Source of the DNA: Streptomyces sp. NBC_00224
Lineage (GTDB): Bacteria; Actinomycetota; Actinomycetes; Streptomycetales; Streptomycetaceae
Reading direction: 5' to 3'
DNA length: 64,000 nt
Assembly: GCF_041435195.1 (NCBI RefSeq)
Contig: NZ_CP108106.1
Location: 8,631,001-8,695,000 of the forward strand
The position numbers and the translations under genes were made by a program. The notes beneath the pieces are model-generated. The model was not told the DNA's origin and made no database searches. It saw only the letters and a program-made list of their open reading frames with translations. Below are positions 29,044 through 38,466 of the stretch, piece by piece. Position 1 is the first letter of the stretch. Each line of letters opens with the position of its first letter.

Positions 29044-29112
29044 CTGTACGGGACTCCTGACCACCCAGACCGTCAAGATCCAAGTGTCTCTGGTGTCCAA
29101 ACTCCGGGGTCA

Positions 29113-30093
29113 GGGCCCCGGGACATCCTGCGCAAGGCGGCCCGGTATTTCGCGACGGAGACGCGCTGGTGAACCGCTTCCAGTTCGTTGAAGATCACCA
29201 GCGCCGCCACGGCGTGAAGCGGTTGTGCCAGGTGCTGGGCATCGCCCGCTCGAGCTTCTACTACTGGCGCAAGACCGCCGTCGACCGTGCCGCCCGTCAG
29301 GCGGCCGACGCGAAGCTCGCCGCGAAGATACGCGCCGTTCACCGGGAGTCGGACGGCACCTACGGCGTCCCGAAGGTCACCGCCGAACTCCGTGAGGACG
29401 GCGAGCATGTCAACCACAAGCGCATCGCGCGCGTCATGCGCACGATCGGCCTGGCCGGCGTCCGTCTGCGCCGCTGGCCCCGCACCACCGTCCCGGACCC
29501 GGCCGCCGCGAAGGCCCCGGACCGGATCGGCCGCAACTTCACCGCCGAGGAGGTGAACACCAAGTACGTCGGCGACATCACGTACTTGAGCGTCGGCAGC
29601 GGGAAGTTCTGCTATCTCGCGACCGTGATCGATCTCGCGTCACGGCGTCTGGCGGGCTGGGCACTCGCCGACCACATGCGCACCGAGCTGGTCATCGATG
29701 CCCTGGCCGCTGCCGAGCGGACCCGGGGCAGCCTCAAGGGCGCCTTCATGCACACCGATCACGGGGCTCAATGCACGAGCAGGGCCTTCGCCGACGCCTG
29801 CCACCGCGCGGGCGTGCTCCAGAGCATGAGCGCCGTGGGCAGCTCGGCGGACAACGCCGCCGCGGAGAGCTTCAACGCGACCTTCAAAAGGGAGACATTG
29901 AAGGGCCGAAAGGGCTGGTCAAGCGAGCGCGAGGCCCGTCTCGACGCGTTCCGCTGGCTCCACCGATACAACACCCGACGGCGACACTCCCACCTCGGAC
30001 ACCGCAGTCCCATCGCCTACGAGACAGCCTCCGCAACAACATCAACTACGCTGGCCGAAGCCGCATAAGCCCGTGTCCAGGACGCGGGGTCAA
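29113..30093 (+). mobile_element. IS3-family element, copy B, 5'-truncated, inverted to copy A
   Basis: Begins inside orfA (only DILRKAARYFATETRW plus stop remains at 29123-29171) and runs to the right terminal repeat near 30076-30093. It keeps a complete orfB but has lost the left end and the OrfA DNA-binding domain. Confidence 0.8.
29169..30068 (+). CDS. IS3-family transposase OrfB (copy B)
   Basis: 299 residues, clearly homologous to copy A but divergent in sequence (for example RWPRTTVPDPAAAKAPDRIG in place of the copy A equivalent). Catalytic positions kept: NTKYVGDITYLSVGS, AFMHTDHGAQCTSRAF, SSADNAAAESFNATFKRE. Probably not mobile alone, as orfA and one terminus are missing. Confidence 0.85.
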   Translation: MNRFQFVEDHQRRHGVKRLCQVLGIARSSFYYWRKTAVDRAARQAADAKLAAKIRAVHRESDGTYGVPKVTAELREDGEHVNHKRIARVMRTIGLAGVRLRRWPRTTVPDPAAAKAPDRIGRNFTAEEVNTKYVGDITYLSVGSGKFCYLATVIDLASRRLAGWALADHMRTELVIDALAAAERTRGSLKGAFMHTDHGAQCTSRAFADACHRAGVLQSMSAVGSSADNAAAESFNATFKRETLKGRKGWSSEREARLDAFRWLHRYNTRRRHSHLGHRSPIAYETASATTSTTLAEAA

Positions 30094-30095
30094 GG

Positions 30096-30311
30096 CCCAC
30101 CGTCCGCACCCCCTACAAGCACCACCGCATCCAGCCGCCGGCCTACCAGCGGTTCAACCGCGTACATGCCCGCCTCCGCGCCCCGGGCGAACGAGCCTTC
30201 GCCCGCCTGAAGTCCTGGCGCGCTCTCCGCAGGGCCAGATGTGCAACCAACCGCATCGGACGGATCGTCGCCGCCGTGCACACCCTCCTCACCTGCAGCT
30301 ATTCAGGATGA
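30096..30311 (+). pseudogene. IS5-type transposase C-terminal fragment
   Basis: VRTPYKHHRIQPPAYQRFNR, RAPGERAFARLKSWRALRRA and CATNRIGRIVAAVHTLLTCS, then stop at 30309-30311. This is the C-terminal catalytic Glu region of a DDE_4-type transposase. The start is replaced by the IS3 end. Confidence 0.7.
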
Positions 30312-30962
30312 AAGAGGTTCAGTAGACGAAGGTCGCGTTCGGGATAGCCATTCGAAGGGTTACATCGGAGCGGCGCATATTAAATGCTCTGATCAGGAAG
30401 AGGTCAGTCCTGGCAATGGAGCCGGGGAGATTTCGAAAGAGGAGCAGCCTTGAATGGTCTCTCGCGTTCTGTGGAACGTGGCCGGAGGTGGTAGTCGTCG
30501 GTATTACTCCAGCGAGCGCCGTCGGCCGGTCACAGCTGTAATGCCCGGCGCCTGACGTGGTTCTGCGGACCGTCAAGTGGAATGTGCCGCCAGGTGTTGG
30601 CCCGTCTGCTACGACCACTTTCACCTGTATCGCCCCGGGTGGCACCACCGCTACCGAGGCGCTCTTCGGTGACTGCACTGCCGTTGCCGGCCGACGGGGT
30701 ATCACGAAATCCGTGCGGCGTTTATGAGGGCGGGCGGGTAGGGGTTCGACGATCGCCCCAGGGCTGAAGCCCGGGTGATCGAAGGAGTCCCATGCCCGAT
30801 TGAGGTGTCCCCGCTGCCCCAAAGAAACCTTCCCTATGGGACCTCGAGCGTCCTGTGAGAACCTGTGCCTGCCGAACGATTCATCGCGATTGAACAGCAC
30901 AGGTGATGACGAGACAAATTACCAGTGGCCTCCCGGCCGTAGATCCACCAAGGAGTAAACAA
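30312..30962. other. Intergenic, about 650 bp, no gene recognised
   Basis: Open frames lack start signals and family features. It ends with the promoter region and AAGGAG (30950-30955) of the secreted protein gene at 30963. Confidence 0.35.
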
Positions 30963-31409
30963 ATGGCCCGCACCAAGCGAACACTCACTGTCGCGCTAGC
31001 GGCCGCAGCTGTGGCCGCGACCGGCTTCACCGGAACGGCGGCCGCCGCGCCGGCCGCAAAGCTGGCGGGGGTCCGCTGCGTTGGCACCTCGTTCTCCGGG
31101 ACCCTGAACACCAACATGGCGATCTGCAACAGCGGCTACACGGTGACGATGCAGGACAATGGCGATCTCGTGCTGCGCCGCTCAAACGGCAGCCCCTGCT
31201 ACGCGAGCGGTACACGTGCCCCGGGCGATGCCTCGGCGACCTTCAACAAGACCCTGGTCGGGCCGCCCTACCTGGACATCAACAGCGTGTCTCAGGGACA
31301 GATCGGCAGGGTGTGGGGCGCGCATAACTTCACACAAATGGGCACTAACGCGAGTGTGAATAACAAGGGTGAGTTCTATGTCGGCTACAAGAAAGTCGGC
31401 TACTGCTGA
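30963..31409 (+). CDS. Secreted lectin-like protein
   Basis: 148 residues from ATG 30963 with AAGGAG 8 bp upstream. Signal peptide with basic start (MARTKRTLTVALAAAAVAAT) and a likely cut after the AAAA tract. The mature protein has TVTMQDNGDLVLRRSNG and CYASGTRAPGD, which resemble one beta-prism strand set of bulb-type (mannose-binding) lectins, plus three other Cys. The match is partial, so sugar binding is only suggested. Free-standing gene between IS fragments. Confidence 0.6.
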   Translation: MARTKRTLTVALAAAAVAATGFTGTAAAAPAAKLAGVRCVGTSFSGTLNTNMAICNSGYTVTMQDNGDLVLRRSNGSPCYASGTRAPGDASATFNKTLVGPPYLDINSVSQGQIGRVWGAHNFTQMGTNASVNNKGEFYVGYKKVGYC

Positions 31410-32277
31410 ACGTCTGACCCGCCACGTGCCCGGACCGTAGGAAGCAGCGGAGGCAATCAGTGGGCCCCATAGCTGTCGCAGTGCCCGCCAGCTGTTCCGG
31501 ACACCGCCGTAACGAGGCGTGATACACCTCGGGGAGCGGGTGCGCCATCGCCAGAGGAATGGTGGCGGCCAGGTGGTCATGACGCGGCGAGGATCCTGGC
31601 CGTTGTGCTGGTGTTCTCAACGCACCCGCGCCACGCCCGAGGAGCCTCGCCCGGTCCCGTAGCCATTGCCGTGCTCGAGTCCCGAATGGGGTGGTCGAGC
31701 ACGGCTGGTGGCTCCTCTATGCTCGAAGGTATGGGCTGAACTCGCGCTGGTTCAGGCGTGGTTGCTCCGAGGGCTTTCCTCGTGCTCGTACCTTGCAAGG
31801 GGGTCCGGCCGGGGGCCGCCGCCGCTGGAGCGCACATCGGCGAAACGGTGGACGTACCGGGCGGCCACGCGCCCAGCCAGTACGACGCCATCAAAGCCCA
31901 CGACCTCAACGAGTTCCTGGTCCTGGACAGCACCAGGTTCAGGACCGACTGTATTGCCGCACCCGAGCCGTACTGCTGGCAAAAGGCCGCGGGGCACGGG
32001 CGGCTCAGTGCCCAGAGGTGAACAAAACAAGTCGTCTGGGACGAGTCTGACCCGGCCCCGCCCTGCGGGCAATCCGCCCCGTCTGTGAACGCCCAATGAC
32101 AGGACATCTGAAGAAGAGGTGAGGGTGTTTAACGGGTCTCAGAATCCTTGGACGGAACACATCGGCACGCGGCCGACCTCTGTGGGTCTCCAATGTCCAC
32201 CAATTTGAAATCACGCTACGTATGATCCCGTTGCTAGCGGGTTCCTATTACTACAGGAGGGCGCATGACCGCCGTGG
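31410..32277. other. Intergenic, about 870 bp; one strong inverted repeat
   Basis: No confident gene. A short plus-strand frame at 31758-32021 (HAPSQYDAIKAHDLNEFLVL) may be a remnant. At 31669-31678 and 31695-31704 a perfect 10-bp inverted repeat (CCGTGCTCGA/TCGAGCACGG) flanks a 16-nt loop; without a T-run it is a better operator candidate than terminator. Just before the next gene AGGAGG occurs at 32255-32260. Confidence 0.35.
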
Positions 32278-32733
32278 ATGCCCCCCACACTGGCGCGCTC
32301 GCGTCCACCGCGGCGGCCGCTCTATCAGGTCGTCGCTGATGATGTTCTGCGCCGCCTGACTGAGCATCAGCCACCGAGGTCAGCTCCTCGCGCCGCTGAC
32401 ATAGCCCGCACCTATCGCATCCCCATCGGTACGGCGGAGTTCGTGCGCCGCGCTGTGAACACGCGGCTCCGCCCGCTGACCCACCATCCCACCGAGCCGG
32501 GCGGTGGTGCAACAGCCGGATTTCGCCCCGCATGGCTTCGTGTCGCCGACGACCTACGTGACCGTGTCCGTACCGGACACCTCCGAGGCAGGCTTCCCGC
32601 CCGCGCCTTTCTTGCTGCTCAATACGGCGTCTGTGTCGAGACCGTGAGCAAGGCCGTCCAGGCATTGATAGAGGAGGCGCTCCTGGCCACAGCTGGTCGT
32701 CACCATCGCACCTATGTCCCTGAGAGCTCGTAA
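32278..32733 (+). CDS. GntR-like regulator, paralogue of the 8724 gene
   Basis: 151 residues. Two winged-helix units as in the 8724-9344 protein: YQVVADDVLRRL with DIARTYRIPIGTAEFVRRAV, then WLRVADDLRDRVRTGHLRGR with FLAAQYGVCVETVSKAVQAL. The AGGAGG box is ideally placed for an ATG at 32265 in another frame, whose frame ends after 24 codons. The ATG at 32278 is therefore badly spaced; a +1 slip or a recent indel may separate start and body. Probably binds related operator sites to its paralogue. Confidence 0.6.
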   Translation: MPPTLARSRPPRRPLYQVVADDVLRRLTEHQPPRSAPRAADIARTYRIPIGTAEFVRRAVNTRLRPLTHHPTEPGGGATAGFRPAWLRVADDLRDRVRTGHLRGRLPARAFLAAQYGVCVETVSKAVQALIEEALLATAGRHHRTYVPESS

Positions 32734-32747
32734 CACGATCACGATCG

Positions 32748-32840
32748 GTTCTTCTTGAGGCGTCGCCAGCAGATGAGCGCACACGCCAGGGAGACGAACG
32801 CGTCGTGGAGCTCGGTGCGGCGTTTGAGGCGCCCTGCGTT
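32748..32840 (-). pseudogene. IS5-family transposase C-terminal scrap
   Basis: Minus strand KRRTELHDAFVSLACALICW followed by RRLKK: the typical IS5 C-terminus. Nothing else of the element remains. Confidence 0.55.
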
Positions 32841-32866
32841 TCTCGGACAGGGATTTTACGGGATTT

Positions 32867-33079
32867 CTATGCTGTCGCCTGCAACTCTTCGTACTCGGCG
32901 TGAACTTCTGCGGGGGTTCGGTAGCCGAGCGCGGAGCGGAGACGTCTGTGATTGTAGAACATCTCAATGTATCGGACGATCGCCCGGTGAGCATGTGCAC
33001 GCGTGGGGAACGAAGTTCGGTGCACGAGCTCGTTTTTCAGGGCACCGAAGAATGATTCTGCCAGGGCGCAATGCCGTGA
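32867..33079 (-). pseudogene. IS3-family OrfB C-terminal fragment
   Basis: [40 protein letters not shown] and [19 protein letters not shown], ending at the stop. It is the last 70 residues of an IS3 OrfB, fused in frame to the IS1182 fragment upstream. Confidence 0.8.
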
Positions 33080-33976
33080 CTCTGTTGGTGATCTCCAGTG
33101 TGCGTCGGCCGTAGCCCCGAGGAGGGTGTGGAGGCGGCTTGATCGGGTTCGGCCGCGGGGAGTCTGCGTAATCCAGTCGGCGGTGCGGGTGAGGTTGCAG
33201 GCCATCGCGGTGAAGACGTGCTGGTTGTGGGTCTTGGCAAGGCCGCGGTAGCGGGTGCGCCGCAGGCCGTGCCGCCGCACGTTCTGGGACAGCGTGGCCT
33301 CGATGCCGGAGCGGATGGCGTAGCGGCGCTGCCTGTCCGCGGTCTTCTGGTCGAGCCGGTTCTGGGCCTGGATCTCGTGCAGGGGACGGGGGAGCACGGC
33401 GATCGAGCGGGGGCGGTCGGCGGACTTGGTGCACGAGGCGCGGTCGGGGCAGGGCAGGCAGTCGGCTCGGGCGAAGCGGAACTGCAGGTACTGGTGTTCC
33501 TTGATACGCAGGGTGTGGTGCCCGCCGCTGGCCTTGCCGCGCGGGCAGACAGCGTGGTCCTGGTCCCAGTCGATGGTGAACGCGGACTTGCCGAAGCCCT
33601 CGCCGCTCTTGGCCTGCCGGCTGTGGTCGGCGACGATCGGGCCGAGCAGAGTGATGCCGTGCGTCTGCTCGGCGCGCTGGACGCGGGCGGGGGTGATGTA
33701 GGCGGCGTCGACTATGTGCTCGTCGGGAGTACGGTCCGAGTGGGCCATGTCGTCGTGGATCTGCTCGGTGAGCTGGCCGTCCTGCACCGGGGCGATGGTC
33801 GTGGAGGCGTGGACTACGAGTTCGGGCCGTTCTTGATCACAGGTTTCGGTGAAGTGGACGCGGTACCCGCTCCACTCCGTGCCGTTCTTGGTGCAGTAAT
33901 GCGCGTCGGGCGGATGCGGTGCAGGGAGTCGATCTTCCAGTGGTCGCGGACGAGTCGGGCCGGCATGCCCGGCGCT
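33080..33976 (-). pseudogene. IS1182-family transposase C-terminal fragment
   Basis: [40 protein letters not shown] (acidic catalytic area), the Cys-rich [20 protein letters not shown], and [20 protein letters not shown] with the late Glu. Not closely related to the intact copy at 19288. Both ends are fused to other IS fragments. Confidence 0.8.
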
Positions 33977-34930
33977 GAGATCGGTGACCGCGTAGAGGGT
34001 GGTGATGGTGGTCTTGCCGGTCTTCACGTCGGTGCGGCGGCGCTTGATCTGGACAGCTTGGCAGGCGCCGGGGAAGAGGAGGTTGTTCACAGTGGCGACC
34101 TTGATCCAGCGGACCTCCGAGCGGCCGTGACCGACGCCCTTGGTGCGGCCTTGCAACGGAATGTCCTTCCAGGCCAGGGCTTTGAGCTGCTTGCGCAGCG
34201 TCATCTGGATGCCCTTGACGACCGCGATGTAGTGGGCGCCGCGGCCCAGAAGGTAGTCGGCGTGCTCGCCCTGGATGTGCAGCGCGTCGCCGGTGACAAC
34301 GGTGCCGACCAGGTCGGCGACGGTGTCCAGCAGGGGCTGGAACCGGCTCGTCTCGCCCGTCCGCTCGCCGACGTCCAGCTAGACCAGGGCCAGGACGGTG
34401 GTGTGCTCCAGCGCGGCAAGCAGGTCCATCTTGCGGCCGGTGGCCCTGCCCGCACCACGCAGGCTCTTGCCGTCCACGGCAAGTCCCCGCAGCCCGGCCG
34501 CCGCGGGGCGACGGTCCGCGAGCCAGCGGCCGACTGCCCAGTCCAGTGCGTGACCGTCCCCTCGGGACAGTATCCGGCGCACCGCCGTCTCCGAGGGCAA
34601 CAGCCGTGCGCGCAGCAGCGGATCGGGGCGCGCCCCGAGCTGGGCGAGTACCGGCGGCGGCGCGTCGGCGATCCACTCGCCGACGGCCAGCAGCGATCAC
34701 GCCCCGGCCAGCACCGCGCACGCGGTGAGCGCGAGAACCACGGCCAGCGCATGGCGCACTCCGCGTGCAGCACGCGGGTCGGGCACCTCGGCGAGCCGCT
34801 CCAACAGACCCGGAACCTCGTCGGGGACGACCTCAGGACGCCTGTGGAGCTGGTCAAGGGCGGGCGGGATCAGGGATGATGCATCGGCAGGGCACGAACT
34901 TCCACTCAGCAAACGGTGGCCATCCCCCTT
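33977..34930 (-). pseudogene. ISAs1-family transposase relic
   Basis: Reads LLERLAEVPDPRAARGVRHA, LTACAVLAGA, a stop and frame change near 34690, GLRGLAVDGKSLRGAGRATG (first Asp), a stop near 34380, [20 protein letters not shown] (second Asp region in another frame), then [20 protein letters not shown]. Nearly complete but with several stops. Confidence 0.8.
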
Positions 34931-34996
34931 CATAGCGTGGAGGTGTAACTGAACTGAGCCGCCCCGAAGTTCTCGGACACTCAGCCTTTTCCAACC

Positions 34997-35716
34997 TCAC
35001 GCTGATGCGTGGTGAAGGACGAGGACGGCCTTCACCACGTCGGTGATTCGGTTGGTGCTGCAGCGGAGCTTCCGCAGGAGGCGCCAGCCCTTGATGGTGG
35101 CCATGGCCCGCTCGCCGAGGCAGCGGATCTTGGCGTGGGTGGTGTTGTGGCGACGCTTCCATCGCTTGGACGGCGGCCCCGAAACGGAACCCGGACGGAT
35201 CCGCCAGCGCCTTGATATGCCTTGTCCGCCCAGCATTTGAGCCCCGCATCGGCGAGGGCTTCGATGATCCCGTGCCGCCGCGCGGCGGTCAGGTCGTGAG
35301 TTGTCGGCGTACACGTGAGCGTGGCCCTGACAAGATTTCCGGTCACCGTCGGCGATCTTCTGCTCGTCGAGAAGCCGGCGGGTGGCCTTGATGGCGTGGT
35401 CGGCAGTGACCGGGTTGACGCCGAGTAGGCCGCCCAGCACCTTCTGCGGGCAGACCTGCCGCAGGTAAATGATGGTGACCAGGACCGCCTCGTCCCGGTC
35501 CGACGGCAGTGCCCGGTTACGGTCGGCGGTGGCGACGCACCGACCGTCCCGAAGGACGTAGCAACGTTCCTCAGTGACAGCCTGCTGGGCAGGGGGCAGA
35601 CGGGTGCACAGCGTCTGGAGCTCCTCGTGCGTCATGCCGGTCAGGCGCGGGTCGGCCAGTATGACCAGGGCCTGTTTCGAGTTCGCCCAGCGCAGGGGGA
35701 AGCGGTACGCGACCAT
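34997..35716 (-). pseudogene. IS5-type (DDE_4) transposase relic
   Basis: N-terminal LADPRLTGMTHEELQTLCTR and VLVTIIYLRQVCPQKVLGGL (HTH). The middle part (DLTAARRHGIIEALADAGLK, CWADKAYQGAGG) is in a second frame, and the C-terminus RWKRRHNTTHAKIRCLGERA, ATIKGWRLLRKLRCSTNRIT in the first. At least two shifts. Confidence 0.75.
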
Positions 35717-35862
35717 CCTGCCCTGGTGGAAGGGGCGGGGTGCCGTAGAGCTCAGGCGCTGGCTCTGCGCTCATCCCGTCATCGCGGTCAACTACGGCGA
35801 CGGCTTGCCGGCCTGCTGCCGCGGCATCAATGACGGTGCGCGCTGACTCTCACCGACATCAC

Positions 35863-35881
35863 CAACGCGGCGACGGCGTTG
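35863..35881 (-). terminator. Possible stem-loop after the MEP-encapsulin operon
   Basis: CAACGC and GCGTTG pair around a 7-nt GC-rich loop, at the stop of the last gene of the minus-strand operon. No T-run follows, so only a weak call. Confidence 0.3.
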
Positions 35882-36643
35882 CTACTGGGGGTGGTTGAGC
35901 AGGGTGGTGAATGCGTCGGTGCCTTCGGCCACGCTGTGGCCGAGGGGGGCGTCGAAGTCCCAGATCAGGAAGAGGAGGAAGGCGATGAGGGCGCTGTAGA
36001 GGCCGGCGAGGAGGAGTTCGCGGGGGGTGCGGCGGATCTGGAGGGTGAAGACGAGTCCGATGGCGACGATGGCTCCGGTGATCAGGCCGAACCAGACGAC
36101 GGCGGGCATCGTTGCTCCGGCGCTGGCGCCGCGGGTGGTTCGGGCGGTGTCGACGGCGGCGGCCTGGTCGATGAGGGGCTGGTAGGACTGCATGTCGTGG
36201 TCGTTGCGGGGCTGGTAGGCGGTGAGGTCGGTGCGGAGTGTGGCCAGGAGCTGGTCGCCGTGGTCGGTGAGCTGGCCGGTGCGGAGCATGGTGCGCCATT
36301 CGGTGTCGACGACGTAGTCGGCGTAGGCGGTGACGTCGGTGCGGATCCGGTCGAGGGCGGCGGGTTCGTATACCTGGGCGCGGGTGGTGATTTCGTGCAG
36401 GGCCTGGGCTTCGGCGAGGGTGTTGGCCTGTGCGGAGTTGCGTGCTTCCCATACGCCGGCGATGGCCAGACCGAGGACGATGGCGTAGATCACGCCGATC
36501 ATCATGGTCATGTACTCGATGACGTCGGGGGTTTCGTTCGGGTCGTCGTCCTCGCCGATTCTGCGCTGGCGCCAGATGGTGATGGCGAGGACGACGGCGC
36601 AGACGGCGGCCATGGCCAGACTGAGGGCGATCCATTGGTTCAC
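35882..36643 (-). CDS. DUF4239 (bestrophin-like) membrane protein, left copy
   Basis: 253 residues from GTG 36643, which overlaps the upstream stop as GTGA. Four hydrophobic segments: residues 5-22, 43-63 (MMIGVIYAIVLGLAIAGVWE), about 183-203 (VVWFGLITGAIVAIGLVFTL) and 211-232. A long soluble helical part lies between helices 2 and 3. This is the DUF4239 layout, distantly bestrophin-like; no biochemical function is established to my knowledge. Last gene of the encapsulin-dxs-ispG-prenyl synthase-ispH unit. A second DUF4239 gene ends the opposite arm (50589-51350). Confidence 0.8.
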   Translation of the reverse strand: MNQWIALSLAMAAVCAVVLAITIWRQRRIGEDDDPNETPDVIEYMTMMIGVIYAIVLGLAIAGVWEARNSAQANTLAEAQALHEITTRAQVYEPAALDRIRTDVTAYADYVVDTEWRTMLRTGQLTDHGDQLLATLRTDLTAYQPRNDHDMQSYQPLIDQAAAVDTARTTRGASAGATMPAVVWFGLITGAIVAIGLVFTLQIRRTPRELLLAGLYSALIAFLLFLIWDFDAPLGHSVAEGTDAFTTLLNHPQ

Positions 36644-37363
36644 GTTGTGTTCTCCGGTCGGGTATGGGCTTGGTCAGCGGCTGGATCCCCCCCCGCCGAG
36701 GAACGCGAGCGCAGCGCGGCTGCGGCCAGGACGGCGGGGGCGGTGAGGAGCAGCATGGAGGTGACCGGGGAGGTGCTGCTGTCGGCCTTCTTCTTCGCGA
36801 CGGGCCGGTAGGCGGGAATGCGGCGGGGCGCGGGCGGGGCGGGCTGCGGGCGGGGTGGCGGGGAGGTGGGCGGCCGGTGGCGCAGGGGTGGGAGCCGGTG
36901 CTGCGATGTGGCGGGCGGGCGGTGGCGTGGGGCGGGGCTGGTGGGGCGTTGGAGGGGGTGGAGGCGCGGGGTGCCGGGGGCGGGGCGAGGGTGGGGGTGG
37001 GCAGTTGAGGGTGATCTCGGCTCGGGCGTGGGGGGTGCGGGCCTCGATGTGCCAGCAGCCGTGGGAGGAGGTGATGACCGCGCTGGCGCCGTGGGCTGTG
37101 GCGCTGATGTGCGGATGCGGCGGGTGTGGCCAGGGCGGGGCCCCGTTGGTGGTGTGTGCGGGGGGCGGCATCGGCAGCGGCGGAGGGGGCTGGGTGGGTT
37201 GCGCGGTGGGCTGGGTGCTTGAGCCGGGTGGGGGCAGGGCGTGGGCTGGGATGGACAGGATGAGTGGGGAGATCATGCCGAGCAGGGCGGCGGCAAGGCA
37301 CTGCCTGGTGGAGAGGCTGTGCCGGGCCCGGGAGCGGCGGGAGGGGGGTGGTGGCTGCGGCAT
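36640..37363 (-). CDS. Proline-rich exported, C-terminally membrane-anchored protein with an apparent frameshift
   Basis: From ATG 37363: basic start, hydrophobic signal (AAALLGMISPLILSIPAHA), then a Pro-rich region around a short Cys-containing domain (SATAHGASAVITSSHGCWHI, ITLNC). In the start frame translation ends at 36674 with an Arg/Pro tail. In the frame one base over, the same DNA reads RRIPAYRPVAKKKADSSTSP, a membrane helix (TSMLLLTAPAVLAAAALRSR) and a TGA that overlaps the GTG of the next gene. The second frame is clearly the real C-terminus, so a one-base slip lies in the G/C-rich run between about 36800 and 37000. It may be a sequencing homopolymer error. Function unknown; surface-anchored. 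Confidence 0.5.
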
Positions 37364-37524
37364 GGGATGTTCTCCCTTGTGGTGCGTGTGGCCAAGGCTG
37401 ATCGTGCGGGGTGGGAGGCTGTGAGGCGGGCCGTATCCGTGCCATGCCGCGGGGCATGTGGGAGCGGCGCCGGTGCGCGGTGCTGCGCGGCGGGTGGCGG
37501 TCGGGCGGTGTGCTGCGGGATACG

Positions 37525-38466
37525 TCAGCGGCTCGGGGGCTGGGGCTGGTGGAGTTCGCGTGGTGGTGCGAACCGCTGACCTTCGGTGGCGGCCACGATG
37601 TGTTCGATGTGCCGGTAGCCGTGGCTGTAGAGGTAGCGGCGGATGGCGTCGACGACGTATTCGGGTACGGAGGCTCTGGAGGTCAAACCCACGGTTTCGG
37701 TATCGGTCAGCCATGTTTCGTCGATGTCGTAGTGGCTGTCGACGAGGTGGGCGCGTCGGGCGCCGTGGGCGAGGGCGACTTCGACCAGGCGGGTCGAGTT
37801 GGAAGAGGTCGCCGACCCGGCGACCAGGACCAGGTCGCAGTCGGGGGCCATTTTGCGTACGGCGTGCTGCCGGTTTTGGGTGGCGTAGCAGATGTCGTCG
37901 TTGGGGGGTGCGGAGAGGTGGGGGAAGCGCTGGGTCAGGACAGCGACGGTGCGCAGGGCCTCGTCGACGGAGAGGGTGGTCTGGGAGAGCCAGACCAGCT
38001 TGTTCGTGTCGGGAACAGTAACCGTGCGGGCGTGGTCGGGGCTGGTGACCAGGGTGGTCTGGCTGGGGGCGTGGCCCAGGGTGCCGGTTACTTTTCGTGG
38101 CCTTCGTGGCCGATGAGGAGGATGTGGTAGCCCTCGCTGGCGAAGCGGACGGCTTCCTTATGCACTTTGGCGACCAGCGGGCACGTCGCATCGATGACGT
38201 GGAGGCGGCGGCGGGCGGCTGTGTCGTGGACGGCGGGAGCCACGCCGTGGGCGGACAGGACGACGGTGGCGTTTTTGGGGACGTGGTCGACGTCGTCGAC
38301 GAAGACGGCTCCCCTGCCGCGCAGTTGGTCGACTACGTGGGTGTTGTGGACGATCTCGTGTCGCACGTAGAGCGGTGCCCCGTGGTGTTGCAGGGCGTGT
38401 TCGACGGTTTCGATGGCGCGGTCCACCCCGGCGCAGCAGCCGCGGCGGCGAGAAGCAGGCGTTTCA
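37525..38466 (-). pseudogene. ispH: 4-hydroxy-3-methylbut-2-enyl diphosphate reductase IspH with two apparent frameshifts
   Basis: The last MEP-pathway enzyme: a 4Fe-4S protein reducing HMBPP to IPP and DMAPP. Family blocks present: [106 protein letters not shown]. The ATG at 38466 overlaps the upstream stop (ATGA), but its frame (MKRLLLAA) departs from GCCAG after 8 codons, as if 4 nt were lost. A second break at HEGHEK (near 38088), in an A-run, throws the frame out; the rest continues one frame over to 37525. As written, the Cys ligand in GCCAG and the C-terminal half cannot be in one product. Confidence 0.8.

Larger units (their letters stand above)
27809..29112 (-). mobile_element. IS3-family element, copy A (complete)
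   Basis: Inverted repeats TGACCCCGGAGTTTGGAC at both ends. Two overlapping genes in the usual arrangement (orfA, then orfB). Copy B starts directly at its right end in the opposite direction; the pair as a whole is bracketed by GGCC at 27804-27807 and 30094-30097. Confidence 0.85.

Noticed and set aside
33218..34879. 553-codon plus-strand frame
   Set aside because: Exactly antisense to the ISAs1/IS1182 fragments; no motifs.
35859..38191. Long proline/arginine-rich frames (505 and 532 codons) over the ispH and DUF4239 region
   Set aside because: They run antisense or out of frame through recognised genes; only the 36640-37363 segment has a signal peptide and coupling to the next gene.
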